From positions 124,001 to 188,000 of the forward strand of contig NZ_FOLB01000009.1 in NCBI RefSeq assembly GCF_900112345.1: a stretch of 64,000 bases of DNA, read 5' to 3'. The notes beneath the pieces were generated by a model. The model ran no database searches, was not told the DNA's origin, and worked only from the letters and a program-made list of their open reading frames with translations. Position numbers and translations under genes: made by a program. The DNA is from Nocardioides terrae. GTDB taxonomy: Bacteria; Actinomycetota; Actinomycetes; Propionibacteriales; Nocardioidaceae. This document shows, one piece after another, positions 18,748-26,755 of the stretch. Numbering within the stretch: position 1 is the first letter of the stretch; each line of letters opens with the position of its first letter.

Positions 18748-19383
18748 TCACGGGGCAGCGCGCCGGTAATCGCCCTCGGCGTCGGCGATCTCGTCCGCCC
18801 ACGCAGTGTGCTCGGCCCGCGCCCAGCGGGCGGTGACCCGTCCGGTGCGCATCCCGCGGCGGGCCTCGGGGTCCCGGAACGCATAGACGATGTGGCCGAT
18901 CACCAGCAGCCCGAGCGCGAGGGCGGACCAGTCATGGACGAAGGTCGCGCCCGAACGGAACGCCAGGCGGACCAGCCCGGTCCAGTACATGAGGACACCG
19001 GTCCCGAGCAGGACGCCCGTCGAGCCGGCCACCAGCCACGCGTTGACCTTCTGGCCGGCGTTGAACTTGCCGACACGGATCGTGCCGTCGCGCCTCGACC
19101 GGCTGCGCAGCCAGGTCCAGTCGGAGGGAGTGAACCGGTTGAGCCGTCGTACGTCGAACCGGTAGGCCGCAGAGGCGAGGCCGGCCACCATCGGGATCGG
19201 CAGCGCGAGGCCGCTCCAGACGTGCACCGTCTCGACGACGTGGCGGTGGCCGACCATGAGCATCAAGGAGCCGTTGTAGAGGATCGCGGCGGTGACCAGG
19301 CACGAGACCATGAGGATCGCGACGAGCAGGTGCACCGCTCGCTCGGCCCTGGTGAACCTGGCGAGCTCGAGCGCGTCACTCAT
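18748..19383 (-). CDS. Cytochrome b561-type membrane subunit
   Basis: A 211-residue di-heme cytochrome b of the cytochrome b/b6 (formate dehydrogenase gamma, YedZ-like) kind. Four membrane segments lie at about 18-38, 55-75, 115-137 and 150-170. Candidate heme histidines are in RAVHLLV, HRHVVETVHVWSG and the VHDWSALALG/IGHIVYAF region. Its start overlaps the end of the molybdopterin oxidoreductase gene by 8 bp, so the two form one complex: the membrane subunit would exchange electrons between the quinone pool and the exported molybdoenzyme. Confidence 0.85.
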   Translation of the reverse strand: MSDALELARFTRAERAVHLLVAILMVSCLVTAAILYNGSLMLMVGHRHVVETVHVWSGLALPIPMVAGLASAAYRFDVRRLNRFTPSDWTWLRSRSRRDGTIRVGKFNAGQKVNAWLVAGSTGVLLGTGVLMYWTGLVRLAFRSGATFVHDWSALALGLLVIGHIVYAFRDPEARRGMRTGRVTARWARAEHTAWADEIADAEGDYRRAAP

Positions 19384-20062
19384 CGATGATCCCGTTCAGC
19401 GGATAGCCGCGGTCCTCCCAGTAGCCCGGCCGGTTGTCCGGGGTCACCTCGATGCGGGAGAGCCACTTGGTCGACTTGTAGCCGTACATCGAGCCGGAGT
19501 AGATCCGCACCGGCCCGCCGTGGGCGTGGGTGACCGGCTTGCCGTACATCGCGAGCGCCACGATGACGTCGTCCCGGCGCGCCTGCTCGAGCGTCATGTT
19601 GACCGAGTAGGTGCCGTCGAAGGAGCCGAAGCGCACGCCCACCGCGTCGGCGGCGGGCGTGGCCGTCGCGAGCAGGTCGGCCACCCGGACCCCTGACCAC
19701 GGCACCTCGGGCACGCGCCAGCCGGTCACGCACTGGAACGTGTCGGTGAACGAGGTCTGCGGCAACGCCTTCAGATCGGCCAGCGAGTACGTCGCCGGGT
19801 GGTCCACCAGGCCGGAGATGCCCAGGGCGTACGACGCGGCGTCGCGCGGGGTGACCGCGCCGGTGACGGAGTAGTAGCGCCAGGTGTCGCCGAGCGGCAC
19901 CAGGCCGGTGAGGCCGGTGGGGTCGCGCAGCTGCAGCGGGGTCAGGAGGTCGCTCAGGCCGGCCTGGACCTTGCTGCCGGTGACCACGCCGACGGCCCCC
20001 AGGCCGAGCAGGCCGAGCACGACCCGGCGGCCGACCGGGGCCCCCTCAGGGCTTGCGGCCAC
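19376..20062 (-). CDS. Exported molybdopterin oxidoreductase, sulfite oxidase fold
   Basis: A 228-residue protein of the sulfite oxidase/YedY molybdopterin domain family. The N-terminus GRRVVLGLLGLGAVGVV is an uncleaved or Tat-like signal anchor. Cys111 in FQCVTGWRVPEVPWSGV is the expected molybdenum ligand; HAHGGPVRIY and GYKSTKWLSRIE are the family's cofactor-binding segments. It is followed by a cytochrome b gene with an 8-bp overlap. The pairing recalls MsrP-MsrQ (periplasmic methionine sulfoxide reductase), but sulfite oxidation or another reaction is equally possible. Confidence 0.87.
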   Translation of the reverse strand: MAASPEGAPVGRRVVLGLLGLGAVGVVTGSKVQAGLSDLLTPLQLRDPTGLTGLVPLGDTWRYYSVTGAVTPRDAASYALGISGLVDHPATYSLADLKALPQTSFTDTFQCVTGWRVPEVPWSGVRVADLLATATPAADAVGVRFGSFDGTYSVNMTLEQARRDDVIVALAMYGKPVTHAHGGPVRIYSGSMYGYKSTKWLSRIEVTPDNRPGYWEDRGYPLNGIIDE

Positions 20063-20132
20063 GGCTACCCGCCCACCGGAGACCGAGGAGCACGAGGACG
20101 ACTCCGACGACGACCCGCACCGGTCTGGCCAT
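20046..20132 (-). CDS. Possible 28-residue membrane peptide
   Basis: A short reading frame begins MARPVRVVVGVVLVLLGLRW and ends in a basic tail, giving one membrane helix with a positive inside end. It overlaps the start of the molybdopterin oxidoreductase by 17 bp. No clear ribosome site precedes it. Such single-helix peptides occur next to redox membrane complexes, but the evidence here is only its composition and position. Confidence 0.25.
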   Translation of the reverse strand: MARPVRVVVGVVLVLLGLRWAGSRGRKP

Positions 20133-20193
20133 GGACCAACTCAACCACGCAGCTGGTGGGCGGCGTCGTCGATCGGCTCGACGCCCGGCGGGC

Positions 20194-21489
20194 TCACGGT
20201 GACTGCGCGGCTCGAGCCAGGTTCGCCGCGGCGCGCCGGCGCAGGAGCGCTCGCTCGCTCTCGTTGCTGGAGCGCTGGGCCGCCTCGGTGAACGCCTCGT
20301 GCGCCTGCGCGTGCAGCCCGGCCCGCTCGAGCAGGTCTCCACGCACGCTGGGGACGAGGGGCGAGTCGCCGAGAGCGCGGGCGCCGAGCTCCGCCAGCAC
20401 GGCGAGCCCTGCGTCCGGGCCGAACGCCCGCCCGTGCGCGACGGCCCGGTTCACCTCGACCACGGGGCCCGGCGCCGCACCGGCCAGCACGTCGTACAGC
20501 ATCGCGATCCGGCGCCAGTCCGTGTCCTCGGCCCGCTGCGCACGGGCGTGCTGAGCGGCGATCGAGGCCTGCAGGAAGTACCTCCCGACCGGCTTCCCGC
20601 GCGCGGCGAGCGCCTCCGCCTGCTCGAGGGCACCGAGCCCGCGCCGGATCAGCAGCTGGTCCCAGCGGCTCCGGTCCTGCGCCTCGAGCAGAACAGGAGC
20701 GCCGTGCTCGTCGAGCCGGGCCGGGATCCGCGAGCCCTGGATCTCCAGCAGCGCCTGCAGCCCGAGCACCTCGGGCTCGTCGGCGGCGACGACGGCGAGC
20801 ATGCGCGCCAGCCGCATCGCCTCGTTCGCCAGGTCCGGACGCATCCAGTCCTCGCCCGCGGTGGCGGCATAGCCCTCGTTGAAGATCAGGTAGACCACGG
20901 CCATGACGTCGTCGAGCCGCTCGGTCCGTTCCTGGCCCATGGGCAGGTCGAACTCGGCGTGCGCCTCGGCGAGCGTCTTCTTGGCGCGCGAGATCCGCTG
21001 GCCCATGGCGGACTCGCTCGCGAGGAACCCCCGCGCGATCTCGCCGGTCGTGAGGCCGCCGACCAGCCGGAGCGTCAGCGCGGCCCGGGACTCCGGGGTC
21101 AGCGAGGGGTGGCAGCACAAGAAGACGAGGCGCAGGACGTCGTCCTCGATGTGGTCGACCTGGCCGTCGAGGTCGGGCATCTCCTCCTCCTCCCCCGCCT
21201 GGGCGTGCTCGAGCTCCGCCAGCTTGCGACGAAGGGTGTCGGCGCGGCGGAACTGGTCGATCCCCCGCCGCTTCGCGGTCGTCATCAGCCAGGCGGCGGG
21301 GTTCTCGGGTACGCCGGCCGCGGGCCACTGCTCGAGGGCAGCGACGAGCGCGTCCTGCGCGAGGTCCTCGGCGAGGCCGACGTCACCGGTCATCCGGGTC
21401 AGGGCGCCGACGAGGCGGGCCGAGCCGGCCCGCCACGCGGCGTAGACGGCCCCGGTCGGGTCCTCGGCGCTGGTCTCGTCTACCGGCAC
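20194..21489 (-). CDS. ECF42-type RNA polymerase sigma factor
   Basis: A 431-residue extracytoplasmic-function sigma factor of the long ECF42 kind. Residues 1-180 hold sigma-2 (RMTGDVGLAEDLAQDALVAA, then NPAAWLMTTAKRRGIDQFRR) and sigma-4 (LTLRLVGGLTTGEIARGF). The remaining 240 residues form the TPR-like C-terminal extension that distinguishes this group, including YLIFNEGYAA. The GTG at 21489 has TACGCT 6 bp upstream. No anti-sigma factor is adjacent; ECF42 members are instead linked to YCII/DGPF proteins, and one is encoded immediately upstream. The extension is thought to act as the built-in regulator. Confidence 0.9.
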   Translation of the reverse strand: MPVDETSAEDPTGAVYAAWRAGSARLVGALTRMTGDVGLAEDLAQDALVAALEQWPAAGVPENPAAWLMTTAKRRGIDQFRRADTLRRKLAELEHAQAGEEEEMPDLDGQVDHIEDDVLRLVFLCCHPSLTPESRAALTLRLVGGLTTGEIARGFLASESAMGQRISRAKKTLAEAHAEFDLPMGQERTERLDDVMAVVYLIFNEGYAATAGEDWMRPDLANEAMRLARMLAVVAADEPEVLGLQALLEIQGSRIPARLDEHGAPVLLEAQDRSRWDQLLIRRGLGALEQAEALAARGKPVGRYFLQASIAAQHARAQRAEDTDWRRIAMLYDVLAGAAPGPVVEVNRAVAHGRAFGPDAGLAVLAELGARALGDSPLVPSVRGDLLERAGLHAQAHEAFTEAAQRSSNESERALLRRRAAANLARAAQSP

Positions 21490-21495
21490 GGGGCC

Positions 21496-21501
21496 AGCGT
21501 A
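21496..21501 (-). promoter_or_regulatory. -10 element of ECF sigma gene (leaderless)
   Basis: TACGCT on the minus strand lies 6 bp before the GTG start of the sigma factor, between it and the YCII gene. This suggests a separate leaderless transcript. Confidence 0.35.
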
Positions 21502-21511
21502 GGAGGTCCGT

Positions 21512-21886
21512 TCACTCGCCGGGCGCCTCCGGGCCCGTGGAGATCTGGCGCATCGTCGAGATCACGGTGACCTCGGGCCAGTGCTTGGCGTGCAGCTCGG
21601 CGAACACCTGCTGGTCGGCCACGGCCTCCTCGAGGGTGTCGTACTGCATGATGGCCCATCCCCCCACGACCTCCTTGGCCTCGGCGTACGGACCGTCGAC
21701 CCGGGTGACCTCACCCTGGCGGACGACGAAGTTCACCGCGTCCTCGGTGCCGTAGAGACCGCCGCCGTCGAGGAACACACCCTTGGCCGCCTGCTCGGCG
21801 ATGTAGGCGTCCATCGCCTCGAACAGCGACTGCGGCGGCGTACCGACGCCCTCTTCCATCCTGACGAATCCCATGAAACGCGGCAT
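21512..21886 (-). CDS. YCII/DGPF-domain protein
   Basis: A 124-residue YCII-related (DGPF) protein, a ferredoxin-like fold found next to ECF sigma factors. The family signature appears as VDGPYAEAKEVVGGWAIMQ. The N-terminus is MPRFMGFVRMEE. The ATG at 21886 has AGGAG 9 bp upstream. It precedes the ECF42 gene by 22 bp, the usual arrangement for this sigma group. Its biochemical role is not established. Confidence 0.88.
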   Translation of the reverse strand: MPRFMGFVRMEEGVGTPPQSLFEAMDAYIAEQAAKGVFLDGGGLYGTEDAVNFVVRQGEVTRVDGPYAEAKEVVGGWAIMQYDTLEEAVADQQVFAELHAKHWPEVTVISTMRQISTGPEAPGE

Positions 21887-22019
21887 CTCGATCACTCCTA
21901 GTCGTTGGCGGTGAGGTACTTCTCGCACGTATGTCGAACGCTCGTCCAGCGTTTCGACATCGACATCTGAAGTTTCTCCCGCGGCCCGAGGGAGTGGTCG
22001 GGTCGTGGATTCGCCGCGC

Positions 22020-22142
22020 TCAGCGACGCGGCGGGTCGTCGGGGTCGGGCTCGGCGCCCGGTCCCGGCTCGTGACCGGGGTCGATGGGGTCGCTCTCGGG
22101 CATGGACTCCGGGTCGTCGGGCCAGGTCGGCACCTGTGTCAT
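22020..22142 (-). CDS. Small acidic proline-rich protein (hypothetical)
   Basis: A 40-residue reading frame starting MTQVPTWPDDPESM, very rich in Asp, Glu, Pro and Gly and ending DDPPRR. Almost every codon ends in G or C, as in the real genes here. It starts 82 bp from arfB and runs the opposite way. No ribosome site is clear and no function is known. It may be a small actinobacterial protein or a chance frame in GC-rich DNA. Confidence 0.4.
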   Translation of the reverse strand: MTQVPTWPDDPESMPESDPIDPGHEPGPGAEPDPDDPPRR

Positions 22143-22177
22143 GTGGTCCCGGTACCCATCGACCGGCCCTGCTCCCT

Positions 22178-22221
22178 GCGGTCGGCGATACGGTCGGAGA
22201 TGCGGTCGGCGATACGGTCGG
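22178..22221. repeat. 12-bp tandem repeat upstream of arfB
   Basis: Nearly four copies of a 12-bp unit (RCGGTCGGMGAT) run up to 4 bp before the arfB start. They replace the usual ribosome-binding region and contain CGATAC steps that could act as -10-like sequence. Units 1 and 3 are identical. Confidence 0.7.
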
Positions 22222-22224
22222 GGC

Positions 22225-22680
22225 ATGAGCGAGCCAGGGCAGGACCTCGCGGTGCCGGCCGGCCCCGGGCTTCCGTCCGGTGCCACCATCCCGGCGGGTG
22301 AGCTGGTCGAGCGCTTCTCCCGCTCCGCCGGGCCGGGTGGGCAGTCGGTCAACACCACCGACACCCGGGTCGAGCTGCTCTTCGGGCCCGCGACCTCCAC
22401 CGCGTTCACCGACGCCCAGCGCAGCCACCTGCTCCGGAACCTGGCCGACTCCATGACGCAGGGACGAGTCTCGGTCGTGGCCTCCGAGCACCGTTCCCAG
22501 CTGCGCAACCGCATCGCCGCCCGCGAGCGGCTCGTCGCCCTGCTGCGCGAGGCGCTGGCTCCGCCGCCACCGCCACGGCGGCCGACGAAGCCCAGCCGGG
22601 CCTCGCAGCGCCGGCGCGTCGAGGCGAAGAAGCAGCTCGGACGGACGAAGGCGTTGCGGGGCCGGGTCCGCGGCGACTGA
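22225..22680 (+). CDS. arfB: Alternative ribosome-rescue factor ArfB
   Basis: A 151-residue peptidyl-tRNA hydrolase of the ArfB/YaeJ (RF-1 domain, ICT1-like) family, which frees ribosomes stalled on truncated mRNA. The catalytic GGQ is at residues 38-40 within SRSAGPGGQSVNTTDTRVEL. The C-terminal tail is basic (PPRRPTKPSRAS, RRRVEAKKQLGRTKALRGR), matching the tail that enters the empty mRNA channel. It lacks the codon-recognition domains of release factors. The ATG at 22225 begins the family leader; 12-bp repeats precede it. Confidence 0.92.
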   Translation: MSEPGQDLAVPAGPGLPSGATIPAGELVERFSRSAGPGGQSVNTTDTRVELLFGPATSTAFTDAQRSHLLRNLADSMTQGRVSVVASEHRSQLRNRIAARERLVALLREALAPPPPPRRPTKPSRASQRRRVEAKKQLGRTKALRGRVRGD

Positions 22681-22716
22681 GCGGTTGGCCGCGTCACCCC
22701 GCACCACCCCGCGCGA

Positions 22717-23646
22717 CTAGGCGGAGCGCTGGCTCCGCCGCCAGGCCTCAGGGGTGGTCCCGTAGCGGCTGCGGAAGCGGCGGACGAGGTAGGACGCGTC
22801 GCGCAGGCCGGTCCGGGCCGCCACGAGGGCCAGCGGCAGGTCGGTCTCGCGCAGCAGCCGACGTACCTCCGTCATGCGGCGCTCGGTGATCCACTCCAGC
22901 AGCGGGCGGCCGGTGGACCGCCGGACCAGTGTCGTCAGGTGACCCGGCGTGTAACCCAGCGCACGGGCGACGTCGGCTGCGGAGACCGGCTCCCGGAACG
23001 TCGCCTCGATCTCCTCGAAGACCCGGGCCACCAAGGGGTCGGGGACGCTCGGGACCGCCGGCGCCAGCCGGGCGGCCGCGACGAGGACGCTGGTCAGCAG
23101 CCCGGCTGCGGCCTCGCCCGCGCCCAGCCGCTCAGGGTGGGCGAGCTCGTCGTCGAGGTCGGTGAGCCACCGCGTCCAGCGGTCGCGTTCCGTCTCCGGC
23201 ACCACTGCTTGACCCGCGCCGGGCGCGAAGAGGGCCAGGAGCGGATGATGAGCGCGCATCAGGGGTGACACCGACGCGAGCGCCGGGACGGCGTCAGGGA
23301 GGAACGCCAGCGACCAGGCCCGGCAGCGGGCGATGTGGGCGGGAGCGGCCGGGCCGATCACCTCGCCCTGCGAGACGGCCTGCACGCCGCCCGCGCGGAG
23401 CTCTCGTGCGACGCCGTCGACGTGGAACTCGCCTTCGCCCTCCTCGACGTGGACCAGGACGAGGAAGTCGTGCGCGTGACGATGGCTCGGCGGGAGATCG
23501 CTCCCATGGGAGGCGAGGTCGAAACGGAAGACGGACATGGGCGGCCGGCCCGCGCGTTGGTCGTAGCGGTAGACCGGCGTGCCGTCGGACCGGACGGTCC
23601 GGAGGGCAGAGGTCGACACGCGGCTCGCGACCGAAGAATGTCTCAT
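22717..23646 (-). CDS. AraC-family transcriptional regulator
   Basis: A 309-residue AraC regulator. The N-terminal cupin sensor (about 40-130) includes PPSHRHAHDFLVLVHVEEG. The C-terminal double helix-turn-helix spans about 215-305: VARALGYTPGHLTTLVRRSTG, then VAARTGLRDASYLVRRFRSRYG and TPEAWRR. The ATG at 23646 is used; an internal ATG would remove a non-conserved leader. It is divergent from a methyltransferase gene across 83 bp, its likely target. Confidence 0.9.
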   Translation of the reverse strand: MRHSSVASRVSTSALRTVRSDGTPVYRYDQRAGRPPMSVFRFDLASHGSDLPPSHRHAHDFLVLVHVEEGEGEFHVDGVARELRAGGVQAVSQGEVIGPAAPAHIARCRAWSLAFLPDAVPALASVSPLMRAHHPLLALFAPGAGQAVVPETERDRWTRWLTDLDDELAHPERLGAGEAAAGLLTSVLVAAARLAPAVPSVPDPLVARVFEEIEATFREPVSAADVARALGYTPGHLTTLVRRSTGRPLLEWITERRMTEVRRLLRETDLPLALVAARTGLRDASYLVRRFRSRYGTTPEAWRRSQRSA

Positions 23647-23729
23647 GGCTACCGACTTCCGTCCGACCCGGGAACGTCGATCCGTCCAATGCTGGAGGTG
23701 ACAGCAGCAGGTCTACCACAGGAGCACCG

Positions 23730-24446
23730 ATGACGACCCGACCCGACGTACACATCCTCGACCAGCGCACCCCCGAGGAGCGTGCCCGCAGCTTCCTGCC
23801 CGGCATGGGGCGGACGTGGCTGCTCCCGCTCTACGACGTCTTCACGCGAGCGGCCGGTGTCGGAGCGCTGCACGCCCGAGCCGCCGAGCTGGCCGACGTC
23901 CGGCCCGGTCAGTCGGCGCTCGACGTCGGCTGCGGGACCGGCAACCTCGCCCTCGCCGTGCTCGCCCGTCAGCCCGCTGCGCGCGTCACCGGGCTGGACC
24001 CGGACGGTGACGCGCTCCGCCGAGCGGCGCGCAAGGCCCGTCGCCGTGGCGTGTCGCTCACGCTCGACCAGGGGTACGCCGACCGACTGCCCGCCGAGGA
24101 CGCCTCCCTCGACCACGTGCTCTCGTCGCTGGCCCTGCACCACCTGGACGACGACGGCCGGACGGACTTCGCCCGGGAGGCGCTCCGCGTCCTCCGACCC
24201 GGTGGGCGCATCACGATCGTCGACCTCGGCGGAGGGAGCCACGACCACACCGGCGGACGCGCATCCGGACACTCCGGGCTGCACGGGCTGATGTCCCGCG
24301 TCGTACCGGCGCGCGCCGTCGCCCACAACCACGGCAGCGCTGTCCCCGAGCTGCTCCTGGGTGCCGGGTTCTCCGACGCGCGGGAGGTCGCCCACGTCGA
24401 TCACCGGTTCGGGAGGGTCACCTTCGTGCAGGCGACGCGCGCATAG
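23730..24446 (+). CDS. SAM-dependent class I methyltransferase
   Basis: A 238-residue methyltransferase of the UbiE/Methyltransf_11 kind. Motif I is LDVGCGTGNLALAVLA, followed by GLDPD, the motif DHVLSSLALHHL and RVLRPGGRITIVDLGGG. The acceptor is not evident. The ATG at 23730 has AGGAG 5 bp upstream. It is divergent from the AraC gene, suggesting control by that regulator. Confidence 0.9.
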   Translation: MTTRPDVHILDQRTPEERARSFLPGMGRTWLLPLYDVFTRAAGVGALHARAAELADVRPGQSALDVGCGTGNLALAVLARQPAARVTGLDPDGDALRRAARKARRRGVSLTLDQGYADRLPAEDASLDHVLSSLALHHLDDDGRTDFAREALRVLRPGGRITIVDLGGGSHDHTGGRASGHSGLHGLMSRVVPARAVAHNHGSAVPELLLGAGFSDAREVAHVDHRFGRVTFVQATRA

Positions 24447-24494
24447 GTCGCGAATCGATGCACGCGGCGCCTGCGGGTCTGTGATGATCCGCAC

Positions 24495-25979
24495 ATGTCA
24501 CTTCGCATCAGGGCCGCCTTCACGGCAGCGGCCGCCACCGCCGTGCTCGCGCCGAGCATGTTCACCGCCGCGAACGCGGCCCCCGTCCCGCCCCCGAGCC
24601 AGGACCCCTTCTACGCCACTGCCGCGCAGCCCGATGCAGCGCCCGGCGACGTGATCGACCATCGCGACGTCGCGCTCCCCGGTCTCGGTAGCGCGACCCA
24701 GCTGCTCTACCGCACCACCGACGAGCAGAGGCACCCCAGCACGACCGTGACCACGGTGCTCAACCCCGCGGGCGCCGCCACCAAGGGCATCGTCGCCTAC
24801 CTCAGCTTCTACGACGGCCTGGGCGAGGTGTGCGACCCCAGCTACACGCTGCAGGGCGGTGGCAACGGCCCCGGCCAGGAGGCGCAGGTCATCGGCCTGC
24901 TCGTCCAGCAGGGGTACGCCGTCACCGTCCCCGACTTCGAGGGCAGGGATCACCACTGGGCGGCCGGCGACGAGTCCGGCTGGAGCACGCTCGACGCGAT
25001 CCGCGCCACCGAGCAGCAGCTCGGCGTCAGCGCCTCCACCAAGGTGGCCCTCGCCGGCTACTCCGGCGGGTCCATCGCCGGCGAGTGGGCGACCGAGCTC
25101 GCCCCGACGTACGCCCCGGAGCTCAATCTCGTCGGCACGGCGATCGGCGGCGTCCCGGCCGACCTCGGCCACGTGGTGAGCTACACCAACGGCAGTGCGG
25201 CATGGGCCGGTGTCATCCCGGCGGCCATGGTCTCGCTGGGCCGAGCGTTCGACATCGACTTCACGCCGTACCTGACGCAGCGCGGCCTCGACGACACCGA
25301 CGCGATCAAGGACTCCTGCATCGCGGACTTCAACGCCGCCGAGTCCGGCGTCAGGCTCAGCGACCTGCTCAAGCCGGAGTACGCCTCCTTCCTCGACATC
25401 CCGGTCGTGGACGGCATCGTCAACCACCTCCGGATGGGCACCCACGGCACCCCGAAGGCGCCGATGATGATGGTGAACGGCAACGCCGACGGCACCGGCG
25501 ACGGCGTCATGGTCGCGGCTGACGTGAAGGCCCTCGCCGACCGCTACTGCGCGAAGGGCGTCACGGTCAGCTACACCGAGCTGCCGGGTGCGACGCACAC
25601 CGCAGCCGGCCAGACGTTCGTCTTCTCGGCGCTGGCCTACATCGCCGACCGGTTCGCCGGGAAGGCCGCTCCGTCGACCTGCCCCGTGCCCGCGCCGAAG
25701 CCGGCCGGGCCCAAGTCAGTCACCGCGAGCATCAAGGGTCACTCGAAGGCCCACCGGGACGTCGTCGTCGTGACGGCGCCGGGAGCGGTGGGCGCCAAGG
25801 TCGCCCTCACCCGCTTCGGTCGGCGGGGCCCGGTGGCCCGCGGCACGATCGGGGCCGACGGGACCGCGACGATCTCGGTCGCCGACCACAACGGCTCGCG
25901 CAGGACGCGCTACCGCGCGGTCGTCGGAGCCACGTCCGCCACGCGTGGCACCACGACCCGTGTGCTCAAGCTCCGCTGA
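24495..25979 (+). CDS. Secreted lipase (LIP family)
   Basis: A 494-residue exported lipase. A signal peptide (about 1-29, ending AANAAP) precedes an alpha/beta-hydrolase of the secretory lipase family (like fungal LIP lipases). The nucleophile is Ser190 in AGYSGGS; the likely acid and histidine are in NGNADGT and GATHTAAG. From about residue 400 a PAPKPAGPK linker leads to a beta-rich Ig-like domain with VVVTAPGAVGAKVALTRFG, perhaps for wall or substrate binding. The ATG at 24495 starts the signal. A strong terminator follows directly. Confidence 0.9.
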   Translation: MSLRIRAAFTAAAATAVLAPSMFTAANAAPVPPPSQDPFYATAAQPDAAPGDVIDHRDVALPGLGSATQLLYRTTDEQRHPSTTVTTVLNPAGAATKGIVAYLSFYDGLGEVCDPSYTLQGGGNGPGQEAQVIGLLVQQGYAVTVPDFEGRDHHWAAGDESGWSTLDAIRATEQQLGVSASTKVALAGYSGGSIAGEWATELAPTYAPELNLVGTAIGGVPADLGHVVSYTNGSAAWAGVIPAAMVSLGRAFDIDFTPYLTQRGLDDTDAIKDSCIADFNAAESGVRLSDLLKPEYASFLDIPVVDGIVNHLRMGTHGTPKAPMMMVNGNADGTGDGVMVAADVKALADRYCAKGVTVSYTELPGATHTAAGQTFVFSALAYIADRFAGKAAPSTCPVPAPKPAGPKSVTASIKGHSKAHRDVVVVTAPGAVGAKVALTRFGRRGPVARGTIGADGTATISVADHNGSRRTRYRAVVGATSATRGTTTRVLKLR

Positions 25980-26000
25980 GCCCACCTGACCCGCGTACGA

Positions 26001-26037
26001 CGGCCCGTGCCGGACACCTCGTGTCCGGCGCGGGCCG
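26001..26037. terminator. Strong hairpin between convergent genes
   Basis: A 17-bp stem with one wobble position (arms 26001-26017 and 26021-26037) closes a CTC loop. It lies 21 bp after the lipase stop and 5 bp from the end of the facing gene, so it can terminate both. Confidence 0.85.
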
Positions 26038-26042
26038 TTGCG

Positions 26043-26483
26043 CTACCGCTGGAGGTCGTCGGGCCGGGCCTCGTGACCGGGCCGCCCGTGGGTGCGCCGG
26101 TCCTCCTTCATCTCGGCCTCGTAGAGGTGACGCCTGCCGGCGGCGAGCTGATCGCGGGCGTCCTGCTCGAGCGTCTTGAAGTAGGAGTAGTAGTTGTCGT
26201 CGTAGCCCTCGACGATCTGGAACGTCCAGTGCCCGGGGATGACGTTGCGGCCGAGCAGCTCGGTGTCGACGCGCTCGGCGAGGTCCTCGTGCCCGGCGTC
26301 GCGCAGCAACTTCACGGCGTCCCCCAGCATCAGGTCGGCCGTGCCGGTGCGCCGGTGGAAGGCGTAGAGGTGGCCGCGCGCCTCCTCGACGGCCTCGAGC
26401 GCCTCGGACAGCTTGCCCAGCGCCTCGACCGTCGCGTCGTCGAGCCCCTCGGGCCGACGGTGGGCGGCGTCCGGCCCGCTCAC
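26043..26483 (-). CDS. Conserved hypothetical actinobacterial protein
   Basis: A 146-residue soluble, mostly helical acidic protein. Recognisable stretches are LEAVEEARGHLYAFHRRTGTAD, HEDLAERVDTELLGRNVIPGHW and YDDNYYSYFKTLE. Similar proteins occur across actinobacteria without an assigned role. Its start overlaps the stop of the upstream 74-residue protein gene (ATGA), so they are translated together. Confidence 0.8.
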   Translation of the reverse strand: MSGPDAAHRRPEGLDDATVEALGKLSEALEAVEEARGHLYAFHRRTGTADLMLGDAVKLLRDAGHEDLAERVDTELLGRNVIPGHWTFQIVEGYDDNYYSYFKTLEQDARDQLAAGRRHLYEAEMKEDRRTHGRPGHEARPDDLQR

Positions 26484-26704
26484 GAGGACAGCACCTCCTC
26501 GGCGGACACCGCGCCGTGCCGGCTCTCGATCGCGTCGGCGAGCCTCGTCACGTCATCGGCGGAGACCTCCACCCCTGCCTCGCCGAAACCCTTGCTCAGC
26601 TCATCGGCGACGGTTCCCTCGGTCGCTCCGTCCTGCCACGACGTGACCCGGTCGACCACCGCCTGGATCGCTTCCCACCTTGCGCTGTCGTTGCTCTCGG
26701 TCAT
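26480..26704 (-). CDS. Small helical hypothetical protein
   Basis: A 74-residue acidic helical protein (MTESNDSARWEAIQAVVDRV, then VADELSKGFGEAGVEVSADD). No family is recognised. The ATG at 26704 is used; ATG 26713 adds three residues and cannot be excluded, and neither has a good ribosome site. The stop overlaps the next gene by four bases, a two-gene unit of unknown function. Confidence 0.72.
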   Translation of the reverse strand: MTESNDSARWEAIQAVVDRVTSWQDGATEGTVADELSKGFGEAGVEVSADDVTRLADAIESRHGAVSAEEVLSS

Positions 26705-26755
26705 GGCGTGCATTACCCACGGCGAGCGCCGCCCAAGCGCGAGGGGAACGAGCCG

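Noticed and set aside
21898..22707. Long minus-strand frame opposite arfB
   Set aside because: It is antisense to the clearly conserved arfB and has no homology; only the 40-codon segment at 22020-22142 has coding-like composition.
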